Origin: Paractinoplanes tereljensis
Lineage (GTDB): Bacteria; Actinomycetota; Actinomycetes; Mycobacteriales; Micromonosporaceae
Assembly (NCBI RefSeq): GCF_016862435.1
Contig: NZ_BOMY01000020.1
Span: 143,816-207,815, forward strand
Length of the DNA: 64,000 bases
Direction: 5' to 3'
Made by a program: the position numbers and the translations under genes. This document shows positions 41,093-49,711 of this stretch, piece by piece (the first letter of the stretch is position 1; each line of letters starts with the position of its first letter). Under the pieces are notes generated by a model that made no database searches, was not told the DNA's origin, and saw nothing but the letters and a program-made list of their open reading frames with translations.

Positions 41093-41418
41093 AGCAGACG
41101 TCGCGGATGGCCCAACCGAAGTCGTCCGACAAGCTGACCGACGGACGACCCCGCCGGCAAGAACAAACCTTCGCTCAACCCGCGACCGGTCGACCCAGCC
41201 GCCCGCATCTGGCAGGCGGCTGCCTACAGCTGGACCCGACAATCTGACCTCACGGATGGCCCAACCGCCGGCGTCCGGCAGGCCGAAACCCACAGCTGGA
41301 CCCGACAAGCCGACCTCGCAGATGGCCCAACCGCCTGCATCCGGCAGGCCGTTTCCCACGGCTGGACCCGGCAAGTTGACCTCGCGGATGGCCCAACCGT
41401 CGGCGTCCGTCAAGCTTG
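41093..41418 (+). repeat. 66-bp tandem repeat region after the LLM gene
   Basis: Two full units (41241-41306, 41307-41372) and partial or diverged units on either side, with anchor GATGGCCCAACCG at 41255, 41321 and 41387 (and once at 41107). Period is exactly 66 bp, so both strands stay open and show a fake 22-residue repeat. It fills most of the 435-bp gap 41024-41458. It shares no sequence with the 49-bp elements. No convincing gene, RBS or promoter is seen inside. Confidence 0.85.
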
Positions 41419-41458
41419 GCCGGCGGGCACCCCCGCCGGCATCTCTCGGAAGGTGGCT

Positions 41459-42406
41459 ATGCGCGCGATCCTGGTCAGCCGATTCGGTGGACCCGAGGTG
41501 CTCGAACTCGCTGACCTTGCCGAGCCGGTGGCCGGGCCGGGGCAGGTGCTCGTCGACGTCGTTGCGGCCGGGGTGAACTTCGCCGACACCAGCCGGATCG
41601 CCGGGACCTATGCGCCGACGCCGGAGCTGCCGTTCGTGCCCGGAACCGAAGTGGTGGGCCGGGCCGGGGACGGGCGCCGGGTGTTGGCGGCGACGTTCGG
41701 CGGTGGCGGGTTCGCGGAGCGGGCGGCGGTCGCGGAAGCCGAGGCCGTGCCGGTCCCGGACGGGGTCAGCGACGCCGAGGCGCTCGCCCTGCTCGTGCAG
41801 GGGCTGACCGCCTGGCACGTGCTGACCAGCAGCGCCCGGATCCAGCCCGGCGAGACCGTGGTGGTCAACGCGGCGGCCGGCGGCGTCGGCACGCTCGCCG
41901 TCCAGCTGGCCCGGCACTTCGGCGCGGGCCGGGTGATCGCGGTGGCCGGCTCCCCGTCGCGCCGGGAACTCGCGCTGTCCCTGGGCGCCGACGTAACCGT
42001 CGACGGGGACCCGGATGGCTACGCGGACCGCATCCTCGAAGCCGCCGGCGGCCCGGTCGACATCGTCCTCGAGTCGGTCGGCGGCCAGGTCTTCCGCGCG
42101 GGCCTGGACGTGCTGGCCAACTTCGGCCGGCTGGTCACCTTCGGCAACGCCTCCCGCGAGCCGCGCCCCCTGATCGATCCCGGCGAGCTGTCCCACCGCA
42201 ACGCCGCAGTGATCGGCTTCTGGCTACGCCCGGCCCTGACCGTCCCCAACGCCTTCCGTCCCCCGCTGGAAGCAATGTTCGACCTGGTCACGAAGGGCAC
42301 GCTCCGCCCACTGACGGCCGCGTCCTACCCGCTGACCGCCGCCGCAGAAGCCTTCACCGACCTCTTGGCCCGGCGCACCACCGGCAAGATCACCCTGCGC
42401 CCTTAG
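41459..42406 (+). CDS. Zinc-free quinone oxidoreductase (MDR family)
   Basis: A 315-residue medium-chain reductase of the QOR type: VLVDVVAAGVNFADTSRIAG near residue 32, AAAGGVGTLAVQLARHFGA (NADPH-binding) near 142, and the C-terminal ARRTTGKITLRP. No zinc-ligand cysteines are seen. ATG 41459 has GGAAGG upstream and was preferred to the GTG 6 nt earlier. It is flanked on both sides by repeat regions and seems monocistronic. Likely NADPH-dependent reduction of quinones or enones. Confidence 0.92.
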   Translation: MRAILVSRFGGPEVLELADLAEPVAGPGQVLVDVVAAGVNFADTSRIAGTYAPTPELPFVPGTEVVGRAGDGRRVLAATFGGGGFAERAAVAEAEAVPVPDGVSDAEALALLVQGLTAWHVLTSSARIQPGETVVVNAAAGGVGTLAVQLARHFGAGRVIAVAGSPSRRELALSLGADVTVDGDPDGYADRILEAAGGPVDIVLESVGGQVFRAGLDVLANFGRLVTFGNASREPRPLIDPGELSHRNAAVIGFWLRPALTVPNAFRPPLEAMFDLVTKGTLRPLTAASYPLTAAAEAFTDLLARRTTGKITLRP

Positions 42407-42505
42407 AACCACCGAAGCCGCAGACAGCGTGCCACGGAAGGCTCCATCCAGCGACCGGCAACCGCCACCCGAAGGCCCATCCACGCGTAGCGCCGCCCCC
42501 ATCTC

Positions 42506-43306
42506 GATCTTGAGAAGTTCCCGTCAGGGCCGAACACGACCTCAACAACCCCGGCACCACCCCAGCACGCGCCGCACCCGATCTTGTGAAGTTGGCGCTT
42601 GCAACGCGCACGAACTCGACAACCTCAGCGCGGGCTCCCCAGCCATGGGCCGACCTTGAGAAGTTGACGCTCGGAACGAACACGACCTCAACAACCCCGG
42701 CGCGCGCTCCACGACCAAGAGCCGACCTTGAGACGTTGACGCTTGCAACGCGCACGACCTCAACAACCCCGGCGCGCGCTCCACGACCAAGAGCCGACCT
42801 TGAGACGTTGCTGCTCGGAACGAACACGAACTCGACAACCTCAGCGCGCGCTCCCCAGCCAAGGGCCGACCTTGAGAAGTTGACGCTCGGAACGAACACG
42901 ACCTCAACAACCTCAGCGCGGGCTCCCCAGCCATGGGCCGACCTTGAGAAGCTGGCGCTCGGAACGAACACGACCTCAACAACCCCGGCGCGGGCTCCCC
43001 GACCAAGGCCGACCCTGGGAAGTTGACGCTCGGAACGAGCACGAACTCGACAACCTCGGCGCGGGCTCCCCAGCCATGGGCCGACCTTGAGAAGTTGGCG
43101 CTTGCAACGCGCACGACCTCAACAACCTCGGCGCCTCGCTCGTCGCGCGGCCCGCCGCCCGCGGCCCGCGGCCCGCAAGCGATCTTGGGAAGCTGGCGTT
43201 CGCATTGGACTCGCGCTCGACAACCTTCGCGGTCGCGCTCGCCGCGCCGCGCGCGGTCGATCTTGAGGAGGTGGGGTCTGTAGCAGACGCGAACTCAGCA
43301 AGATCG
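42506..43306 (+). repeat. Array 2: 72-bp tandem of degenerate 49-bp elements plus one intact copy
   Basis: Units begin CGAYCTTG at 42506, 42579, 42651, 42723, 42795, 42867, 42939, 43010 and 43082, a 72-bp period with one 71-bp step. Each is a decayed 49-bp element (left arm kept, right arm mutated to CAAC-type) plus a 23-bp spacer. A further decayed unit is at 43179. The last, 43258-43306, is intact: CGATCTTG...CAAGATCG, exactly 49 bp, but with inner stem GTCTGT-A-GCAGAC in place of array 1's GTTCGC-A-GCGAAC. Two inner variants alternate in the 72-bp units (GCTCGGAACGAAC and GCTTGCAACGCGC). Long open frames on both strands are an effect of the period. The rest of 42407-43404 holds no gene. 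Confidence 0.9.
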
Positions 43307-43404
43307 CGTGGCGGGCTGGCGGGCGGGCTCCGCTCGATGGGGGTCGGTGGGTGCGGTCTGGGAGCGCTAGGGCTGGATGGGAGTCAGGATCGGGCGGCGG
43401 GAGG

Positions 43405-44982
43405 TCACGCGGTGACCTGGGCGCGGCGGAGGGCTCTCAGGCGGCGGGCCTCGGCTGGGTCGGGGACCGGGACTGCGGCCAGCAGCTCCTTTGTGTAGGC
43501 GTGCTGGGGCTGGTCGTAGACCTCGGCCGTGTCGCCGAGCTCTACGATTCGGCCCTCGTAGAGGACCGCCACTCGGTCGGCTATCTGGCGCAGCACGGCC
43601 AGGTCGTGCGAGACGAAGACCATGGTCAGGCCGAACTCCGCTCGCAAATCCTCCAGCAGGGACAGCACCTGGGCCTGGGTGGTCACGTCCAGGGAGGACA
43701 CCGGCTCGTCGCAGACGATCAGGCGGGGGCGCGGGGCCAGGGCTCGGGCGATGCCCACCCGCTGGCGCATGCCGCCCGACAGCTGGTGCGGGAAACGGTC
43801 GTACAACGCTCGGGTCAGGCCCACCCTCAGCAGCAGGTCTTCCACGGTGGGGCGCGGATCGCGTACGCCCGAAAGGCGCAACGGGTCCGCGATGCTCTCG
43901 CCGATGGTTCGTCGCGGGTTGAGCGACGACATCGGGTCCTGGAAGACCATCTGCACCGAGCCGCCTCGCCGCCGGGTGATGTCCACCCCGTCCAGGGTGA
44001 TCGTGCCGGCTGACGGGCTGAGCAGGCCGGTCATCAGGCGGGCCAGGGTGGTTTTGCCGGTGCCGGACTCGCCGACGATGCCGAGCGTCTCCCCCGCCCG
44101 CACGTCCAGGGTGACGTCGTCGACCGCCCGAACCGGCTCAGCTCGGCGGCGCTGGCGGAAATGCTTGCGGACTCCGGCGAGCCGCAGCAGCGGCCCACCG
44201 TCGATCGTTCGCGGCGGCTTGGCGCGGGGCACGGCCGCGAGCAATTCCCGGGTGTACGCCGCCTGGGGCGCGACAAGCACAGCGTCGGTCGCTCCCTGTT
44301 CGACGGCGAGGCCGCGGCGCATGACCACGACCCGGTCGGTGGAGCCGGCGACCACGCCGAGGTCGTGGCTGATCAGCAGCAGGGACGTGCCGGTGGTTTC
44401 GCGTACCTCGTCGAGCAGGTCGAGGATCTGGGCCTGCACGGTGACGTCGAGGGCGGTGGTGGGTTCGTCGGCGACGATCAGCTGCGGGCGACAGGAGAGT
44501 GCCATCGCGATCAGAGCACGCTGCCGCATGCCGCCCGAGAACTGGTGCGGATAGCTGGCCGCCCGCCGCGCCGGGTCGGGGATGTGCACCTGGCGCAGCA
44601 CCTCGACGGCCCGGTCCCGGGCGGCGCGCCGGGTCGAGCCGGTGTGCAGCCGGTAGACCTCGGCGATCTGGTCGCCGATGGTGTGGAACGGGCTGAGCGC
44701 GGTCAGCGGCTCCTGGAAGACCATGGCGATCTCGGCCCCGCGCACCTGCCGCCACCGGCGTTCGGTGAGCGCGGTGAGGTCGTCCGCGCCGAAGGTGATG
44801 CGCCCCTCGACGGTCGCGGCGGTGTGCAGCCCCAGCAGGGCAAGCGCGGTCGCGCTCTTCCCCGAGCCGGATTCCCCGACGATGCCGAGCGCACCCCCGG
44901 CCGGCAGCTCGAACGACAGCCCGTCGACCGCAACCGTCTCCCCGAACCGAATGCGGAGGTCCTCCACGACAAGATCGGTCAT
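43405..44982 (-). CDS. Oligopeptide-type ABC transporter, fused double ATPase
   Basis: A 525-residue fusion of two ATPases (DppD-like and DppF-like). First half: [20 protein letters not shown] near residue 37, [27 protein letters not shown]. Second half: [20 protein letters not shown] near 310, [26 protein letters not shown]. Each half has the oligopeptide-binding C-terminal tail ([24 protein letters not shown]). ATG 44982 starts at the first conserved residue; the frame continues open upstream but only as shadow. The start overlaps the permease stop (ATGA). Last gene of a four-gene operon. Confidence 0.93.
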   Translation of the reverse strand: MTDLVVEDLRIRFGETVAVDGLSFELPAGGALGIVGESGSGKSATALALLGLHTAATVEGRITFGADDLTALTERRWRQVRGAEIAMVFQEPLTALSPFHTIGDQIAEVYRLHTGSTRRAARDRAVEVLRQVHIPDPARRAASYPHQFSGGMRQRALIAMALSCRPQLIVADEPTTALDVTVQAQILDLLDEVRETTGTSLLLISHDLGVVAGSTDRVVVMRRGLAVEQGATDAVLVAPQAAYTRELLAAVPRAKPPRTIDGGPLLRLAGVRKHFRQRRRAEPVRAVDDVTLDVRAGETLGIVGESGTGKTTLARLMTGLLSPSAGTITLDGVDITRRRGGSVQMVFQDPMSSLNPRRTIGESIADPLRLSGVRDPRPTVEDLLLRVGLTRALYDRFPHQLSGGMRQRVGIARALAPRPRLIVCDEPVSSLDVTTQAQVLSLLEDLRAEFGLTMVFVSHDLAVLRQIADRVAVLYEGRIVELGDTAEVYDQPQHAYTKELLAAVPVPDPAEARRLRALRRAQVTA

Positions 44983-45968
44983 CGCAGCTCCACCCGTGGG
45001 TCGACGGCGGCGTAGAGCAGGTCGGCGATCGCATTCGCGGCGACGATCAGCAGGCCGGTCAGCAGGGTCACGCCGACCACCACCGGCAGGTCGATCTGGT
45101 TGACCGCGCCTACCAGCAGCTGGCCGACGCCGGGGAGGCCGAACATCGTTTCGGTCAGGACCGCGCTGGTCATGATGGCGGCCAGATCGATCGCGGTGAG
45201 CGTCACGAGCGGCAGCAGGGCGCCGCGCAGGGCTCGCCGCCACACGATCCGGCTCTCTGGCAGCCCGTACGCCCGGGCTGTTCTGATGTGGTCTTCGGCC
45301 AGGGTTTCCTGGATGCCGGCGCGGGTCAGCCGCGCGTAAGCGGCGGTCTGGATGACCGCGAGCGCAACCCACGGCAGCAGCAGATTCTGCGCCCAGGCCA
45401 GCGGATCGGTGGTCAGCGGCACATAGGTGGGAAACGGCAGCCATTGCAACTGCACACAGAAGAGCAAGAGCAACAAAAGGCCGACCAGAAATACGGGTAC
45501 GGCGTAGCCGGCCAGCACCAGCCCGTTGACGATCCGGTCCAGCCAGCGGTAGCGGCGCAGCCCGGCCAGCAGCCCGGCCCCGATCCCGGCGACAAGCGAC
45601 AGCACCTCGGCCCCGAAGGCCAGCGACGCCGACACGGGCAAGCGGTCGAGCAGGAGTTTCGTCACCGGCTGGTCGGTCTCGAAGGAGTAGCCCAGGCAGG
45701 GCGCCGGGCAGTGCCGGGTGAGCGTGCCGGACGAGTAGTCCCGGCCGGCGACCAGGCCGGTCAGGAAGTGCTGGTACTGCGCCCAGATCGACTCGTCGAC
45801 GCCCATCGCGTGCCGCACCTCGGCCAGGCGCTCGGGGGTGCAGCCCTTGCCGCAGGTGAGGATGGCCGGGTCCGAGGGCGCGAGGTAGAACAGGCCGTAG
45901 AGCAGCAGCGACAGCCCGAACAGCACGAGCACCGCCCCGCCGAGCCGGCGCACCAGGTAGCCGATCAT
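44979..45968 (-). CDS. Oligopeptide-type ABC permease (DppB-like)
   Basis: A 329-residue permease: one N-terminal helix (IGYLVRRLGGAVLVLFGLSL), a long external loop with two cysteines (CGKGC, CPAPCLGYSF), then five helices. The cytoplasmic EAA loop reads RTARAYGLPESRIVWRRALR near residue 222. ATGA-overlapping with both neighbours. Classical DppB topology. Confidence 0.92.
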   Translation of the reverse strand: MIGYLVRRLGGAVLVLFGLSLLLYGLFYLAPSDPAILTCGKGCTPERLAEVRHAMGVDESIWAQYQHFLTGLVAGRDYSSGTLTRHCPAPCLGYSFETDQPVTKLLLDRLPVSASLAFGAEVLSLVAGIGAGLLAGLRRYRWLDRIVNGLVLAGYAVPVFLVGLLLLLLFCVQLQWLPFPTYVPLTTDPLAWAQNLLLPWVALAVIQTAAYARLTRAGIQETLAEDHIRTARAYGLPESRIVWRRALRGALLPLVTLTAIDLAAIMTSAVLTETMFGLPGVGQLLVGAVNQIDLPVVVGVTLLTGLLIVAANAIADLLYAAVDPRVELR

Positions 45969-46846
45969 CGCAGCACCTCGCTCTGCCGCGGGTCGAGCGC
46001 GCGGCGCAGCCCGTTGGCGACCAGCACGAACGACAGCAGGGTGAGAAAGAGCAGTCCGCCGGGGATGAGTACGTACATCGGGTCGGCCCGGAACCAGGTG
46101 GTCGCGGTGGACAGCATCTGCCCCCAGGACGGGGTGGGCGTGCGCACGCCGACGCCGAGGAAGGACAGGCCGGCCTCGACGATCATGTTGGTGGGTAGCA
46201 GCAGGGCCGCGTAGGTGAGCACCGGCGCGGTCAGGCCGGGCAGGATCTCGCGGCGGGCGATCCGGAACCAGCCGGCCCCGGAGAGCCGGGCCGCGGCCAC
46301 GTAGTCGCGGGTGCGCAGGGTCAGCGTCTCGCCGCGGGTGATCCGGGCGGTGCCGCCCCAGCCCAGCACGGCGATGACCGTGGCCAGCAGCAACGGTCGC
46401 GGCCAGTCCTGCGGCACGATCGCCAGCAGCGAGATGGCGATGACCAGGATCGGCAGCGCGAGCACCAGGTCGACGAACCGGGTCAGGATCGCGTCGGCCC
46501 AGCGGCCACCCAGCCCGGCGGCGGTGCCGACCAGCAGGCCGATCAGCACCTCCAGGACGGTGGCGCCGACCGCGACGCCGAGCGAGACCTGGGCGCCGTA
46601 GACGACCCGGGCGAACAGGTCGCGGCCGGTGCCGGGCTCGACACCGAGCCAGTGCTCGGAGCTGATCCCGCCGAGCCCGCCCAGCGGCACCCCGCCGCGG
46701 GCCGAGTCGAGCAGGTTGTCGTGGTACGTGGTGTAGTCCTGGCCGGCCACCGCCGCGAGCAGGGGTGCGGTGGCGGCGACCAGGATCATGAACACCGCGA
46801 TCGCGGCTCCCACCAGGAAGCCGCGATCACGACGAAGGGTTCTCAC
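45965..46846 (-). CDS. Oligopeptide-type ABC permease (DppC-like)
   Basis: About 293 residues from GTG 46846, which overlaps the binding-protein stop (GTGA). The start RTLRRDRGFLVGAAIAVF is typical of DppC. GVEPGTGRDLFARVVYGAQV near 75 and the EAA loop YVAAARLSGAGWFRIARREI near 185 confirm the family. The open frame extends about 50 codons upstream into the binding-protein gene but without homology, so that start is rejected. Confidence 0.92.
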   Translation of the reverse strand: MRTLRRDRGFLVGAAIAVFMILVAATAPLLAAVAGQDYTTYHDNLLDSARGGVPLGGLGGISSEHWLGVEPGTGRDLFARVVYGAQVSLGVAVGATVLEVLIGLLVGTAAGLGGRWADAILTRFVDLVLALPILVIAISLLAIVPQDWPRPLLLATVIAVLGWGGTARITRGETLTLRTRDYVAAARLSGAGWFRIARREILPGLTAPVLTYAALLLPTNMIVEAGLSFLGVGVRTPTPSWGQMLSTATTWFRADPMYVLIPGGLLFLTLLSFVLVANGLRRALDPRQSEVLR

Positions 46847-48534
46847 TTGACGGAGATCCGGGACAGGTCGTAGGTGCCGCGCCAGCCGTCGGGTACGGCG
46901 TTCTTGACGTTCTTGCCGAACAGGAAGACGTCCTTCTCGTGGGCCAGCGGGATGGTCAGCGCCAGCTTGCCGATCTTCTCGTCGAGGGCACCCCACCGGG
47001 CCTGGGCCGAGGACTGGTCGGTGAGCGCGTTGATGGCGTCGATCTCCGCGTTGACCTGCGGGTCGTTGTACTGCGCGAGGTTGAAGTTGCCGCCCGCGGT
47101 GATGATCTGCCGGCCGTCGAAGATCGGGATCAGGAACGGGCCGCCGGACGGCCAGTCGGCTCCCCAGTACTGCAGGGACGCGCCCGGCTCGGTGGCCGGC
47201 TTGCCGGTGACGTCCCGGTAGGTGGCGTCGTCGATCGCGGTCAGCTTCACCGTCACGCCGGCCTGCTTGAACGCCTCCTGCACGGCGGCCGCGACCTTCG
47301 GGCCGTACCCGCTGTCGTCGGAGTTGGAGTGGGCCAGCTCGATCGTCAGGTTGGTCAGGCCGGCCTCGGCCAGCACGGCCTTGGCCTTGGCCGGGTCGCC
47401 GGTGTCCCCGGCCGGGAAGTGGTCGTACTGCTGGTAGCCGAGAGCCTTCTGCGGCGGCAGGAAGGTGGTCGAGGAGCCGACGATGGTGCTTCCGCCGAGC
47501 GCGTTGACAACCGAGGTGCGATTGACCGCGTACGAGAGGGCCTCCCGTACCTTCTGGTTGTCGAACGGCGCCTTTTTGGTGTTGAACGCCAGGTAGTAGG
47601 TGGCCGGGAACTCACCCCGGGCGACCTGCTTGTCGAGCGGCCCGCCGTTGCCGAGCTGGGCCAGCTGCTCCGGGCCGACCGAGGCGTCGGTGGTGACCGC
47701 GTTGGCGTCCTGGCCGGCCCCGCTGACCAGGCGCTGGTTGATCACGGCGGCGTCCAGGCCGGCGGTCACCTCGATCCGGTCCGGGCAGGCGTACCGCAGG
47801 GTGTCGCTCTTGCTCGACCAGTGCGTGTTGCGCACGAGCACCAGCGACTTCTTCGGCTCGTACGACTCGACCTGGTACGGCCCCGACGAGACCGGGTGCG
47901 CCTCGTACCCCACGCCCTTGTCCTTGGCCTTCGGCACCGGCGCGAACTGAGTCGCGGTGGCCAGGAACGGGAAGTCACCCTCGGGCTTGCTGAGCTTGAA
48001 GACGATCGTCTTGTCGTCCGGCGTCTCGATCGACTTGATGCCCTCGGGCTGCTTGTACGGCCCCTGGTAGCTGGCCGCGTCCTGCAGCCAGTCGCGCAGG
48101 TAGGGCGCGCCGCCGGGCAGTTCCGGGGCGAACGAGCGCTCGATGCCGTACTTCACGTCGGCCGAGGTGATCGGGGTTCCGTCCTCGAAGAAGACGTCGT
48201 CGCGCAGCTTGTAGGTCCAGGTCTTGGCCCCGTCCGACGGCGTGCCGAGGTCGGTGGCCAGGTCGGGCGCGGGCTTGGCGCCGGCCTCCCCCGGTTGCCG
48301 GTTGCGGGTGGTCAGCGTCCGGAACAGCAGCGACGGAATGTTGCCGCCACCGGATGTGTACAGCCGAGCCGGGTCGAGATGGGTGATCCCGCCCTGGTTC
48401 AGCACGGTCAGGGTGCCGCCCTGGCAGGTCGCCGGGTCGAAATCACCGCTCGCCGAGGTGCTGCCGCCACCGCCGCCGTCACAGGCCGCCAGCAGCAGGA
48501 GGCCCGGGAGGACGAGGGTCAGAGCTCGCCGCAT
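46843..48534 (-). CDS. Oligopeptide-type ABC substrate-binding lipoprotein
   Basis: A 563-residue extracytoplasmic solute-binding family 5 protein. Lipoprotein signal MRRALTLVLPGLLLLAAC with Cys at residue 18, then a Gly/Ser linker. GGITHLDPARLYTSGG, FEDGTPITSADVKYGIERSF and KVREALSYAVNRTSVVNALG are family hallmarks. First gene of the operon, divergent from an LLM oxidoreductase. Together they may import a peptide or sulfur compound that the flavoenzyme processes. Ligand unknown. Confidence 0.93.
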   Translation of the reverse strand: MRRALTLVLPGLLLLAACDGGGGGSTSASGDFDPATCQGGTLTVLNQGGITHLDPARLYTSGGGNIPSLLFRTLTTRNRQPGEAGAKPAPDLATDLGTPSDGAKTWTYKLRDDVFFEDGTPITSADVKYGIERSFAPELPGGAPYLRDWLQDAASYQGPYKQPEGIKSIETPDDKTIVFKLSKPEGDFPFLATATQFAPVPKAKDKGVGYEAHPVSSGPYQVESYEPKKSLVLVRNTHWSSKSDTLRYACPDRIEVTAGLDAAVINQRLVSGAGQDANAVTTDASVGPEQLAQLGNGGPLDKQVARGEFPATYYLAFNTKKAPFDNQKVREALSYAVNRTSVVNALGGSTIVGSSTTFLPPQKALGYQQYDHFPAGDTGDPAKAKAVLAEAGLTNLTIELAHSNSDDSGYGPKVAAAVQEAFKQAGVTVKLTAIDDATYRDVTGKPATEPGASLQYWGADWPSGGPFLIPIFDGRQIITAGGNFNLAQYNDPQVNAEIDAINALTDQSSAQARWGALDEKIGKLALTIPLAHEKDVFLFGKNVKNAVPDGWRGTYDLSRISVK

Positions 48535-48691
48535 TGACGCTCCTCAAGATCTATGGGGTTTGTATGCTATCCCCCTTTATCGATCCCTGTCGCCCCACCC
48601 CGGACGAACCTGATCAATGTGACCATCCGTTGACAATCACTTAACGATCACTCTCGGGAATCCGGCGTCACCCGACCGGGTTGGTGCCGTC

Positions 48692-49711
48692 GTGGAGAAG
48701 AAGATCGGGTTTTTGTCGTTCGGGCACTGGCGGGATGCGGCGGGGTCGCAGACGCGCAGCGGGGGTGACTCGCTGCTGCAGACCATCGAGCTGGCCGAGG
48801 CGGCCGAGGAGCTCGGGGTCGACGGGGCGTACGTGCGGGTGCACCACTTCGAGCGGCAGCTCGCGTCGCCGTTTCCGCTGCTCGCGGCGATCGGGGCGCG
48901 CACCCGGCGGATCGAGATCGGCACCGGCGTCATCGACATGCGCTACGAGAACCCGTTCTACATGGCCGAGGAAGCCGCGGCCGCCGATCTCATCTCGGGC
49001 GGGCGGCTTCAGCTCGGAGTGAGCCGGGGATCCCCGGAGACCGTGCTCAACGGCGCCTACACCTTCGGTTACGTGCCGCCGGAAGGCACGACCGCGGCCG
49101 ATCTGGCCCGGGAGAAGACGTCGATCTTCCTCGATGCGATCAGCGGCAAGGCGGTGGCCCGCACCGACCCGGCCCGCACCGGGATCAGTGGTGGCCTGGC
49201 CATCCAGCCGCAGTCGCCGGGGCTGCGCGACCGCATCTGGTGGGGCGCCGGCACCCGGCAGACCGCGCAGTGGGCGGCCGCGCAGGGCATGAACCTGCAG
49301 AGCTCCACCCTGCTGTCCGAGGACACCGGGGTGCCGTTCGACAAGCTGCAGGCCGAGCAGATCCAGCTCTACCGGGATGCCTGGAAAGAGGCGGGCCACA
49401 CCCGCGAGGCACGCGTGTCGGTGTCGCGCAGCGTGCTGCCGATCACCGAGGAGATCGACCGGCTCTACTTCGGCAATCAGGAGAACGAAGACCAGGTGGG
49501 GCTACTCGAGGGGGTCCGATCCCGCTTCGGCCGGACGTACGCCGGGGAGCCTGACCAGATCGCGGCCGAGCTGGCCGCCGACGAGGCGGTACGGTCCGCC
49601 GACAGCGTGCTGTTCACCGTCCCCAACCAGCTCGGCGTCGCCTACAACGCCCGCATCCTGGAGACGATCGTCAAGCACATCGCGCCCGCTATCGGCTGGA
49701 CCCCCAAATAG
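48692..49711 (+). CDS. LLM-class flavin-dependent oxidoreductase
   Basis: A 339-residue luciferase-like protein with GTG start at 48692. KIGFLSFGHWRDAAGSQTRS opens the barrel; RRIEIGTGVIDMRYENPFYM and SGGRLQLGVSRGSPE near residue 105 are flavin-binding motifs. Contains QPQSPGLRDRIWWGAGT, as in the LLM protein at 39980. Divergent from the oligopeptide ABC operon with a 157-bp gap (48535-48691) that includes a TTGACA word at 48630-48635 but no clear -10. Its end overlaps the convergent fusion gene by 23 bp. Confidence 0.87.
   Translation: MEKKIGFLSFGHWRDAAGSQTRSGGDSLLQTIELAEAAEELGVDGAYVRVHHFERQLASPFPLLAAIGARTRRIEIGTGVIDMRYENPFYMAEEAAAADLISGGRLQLGVSRGSPETVLNGAYTFGYVPPEGTTAADLAREKTSIFLDAISGKAVARTDPARTGISGGLAIQPQSPGLRDRIWWGAGTRQTAQWAAAQGMNLQSSTLLSEDTGVPFDKLQAEQIQLYRDAWKEAGHTREARVSVSRSVLPITEEIDRLYFGNQENEDQVGLLEGVRSRFGRTYAGEPDQIAAELAADEAVRSADSVLFTVPNQLGVAYNARILETIVKHIAPAIGWTPK

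Noticed and set aside
41256..41576. 22-residue repeat protein MAQPPASGRP in the 66-bp repeats
   Set aside because: Frame runs into the quinone reductase gene out of frame; period effect only; no start signal.
42390..42971. Repeat proteins with 24-residue period (VFVPSVNFSRSALGWG and similar) in array 2
   Set aside because: Period of 72 bp keeps all frames open on both strands. No RBS, and the unit derives from the non-coding 49-bp element.
44983..45444. N-terminal extension of the double ATPase to 45444
   Set aside because: Overlaps the DppB-like gene completely and has no homology; ATG 44982 with ATGA coupling is the natural start.
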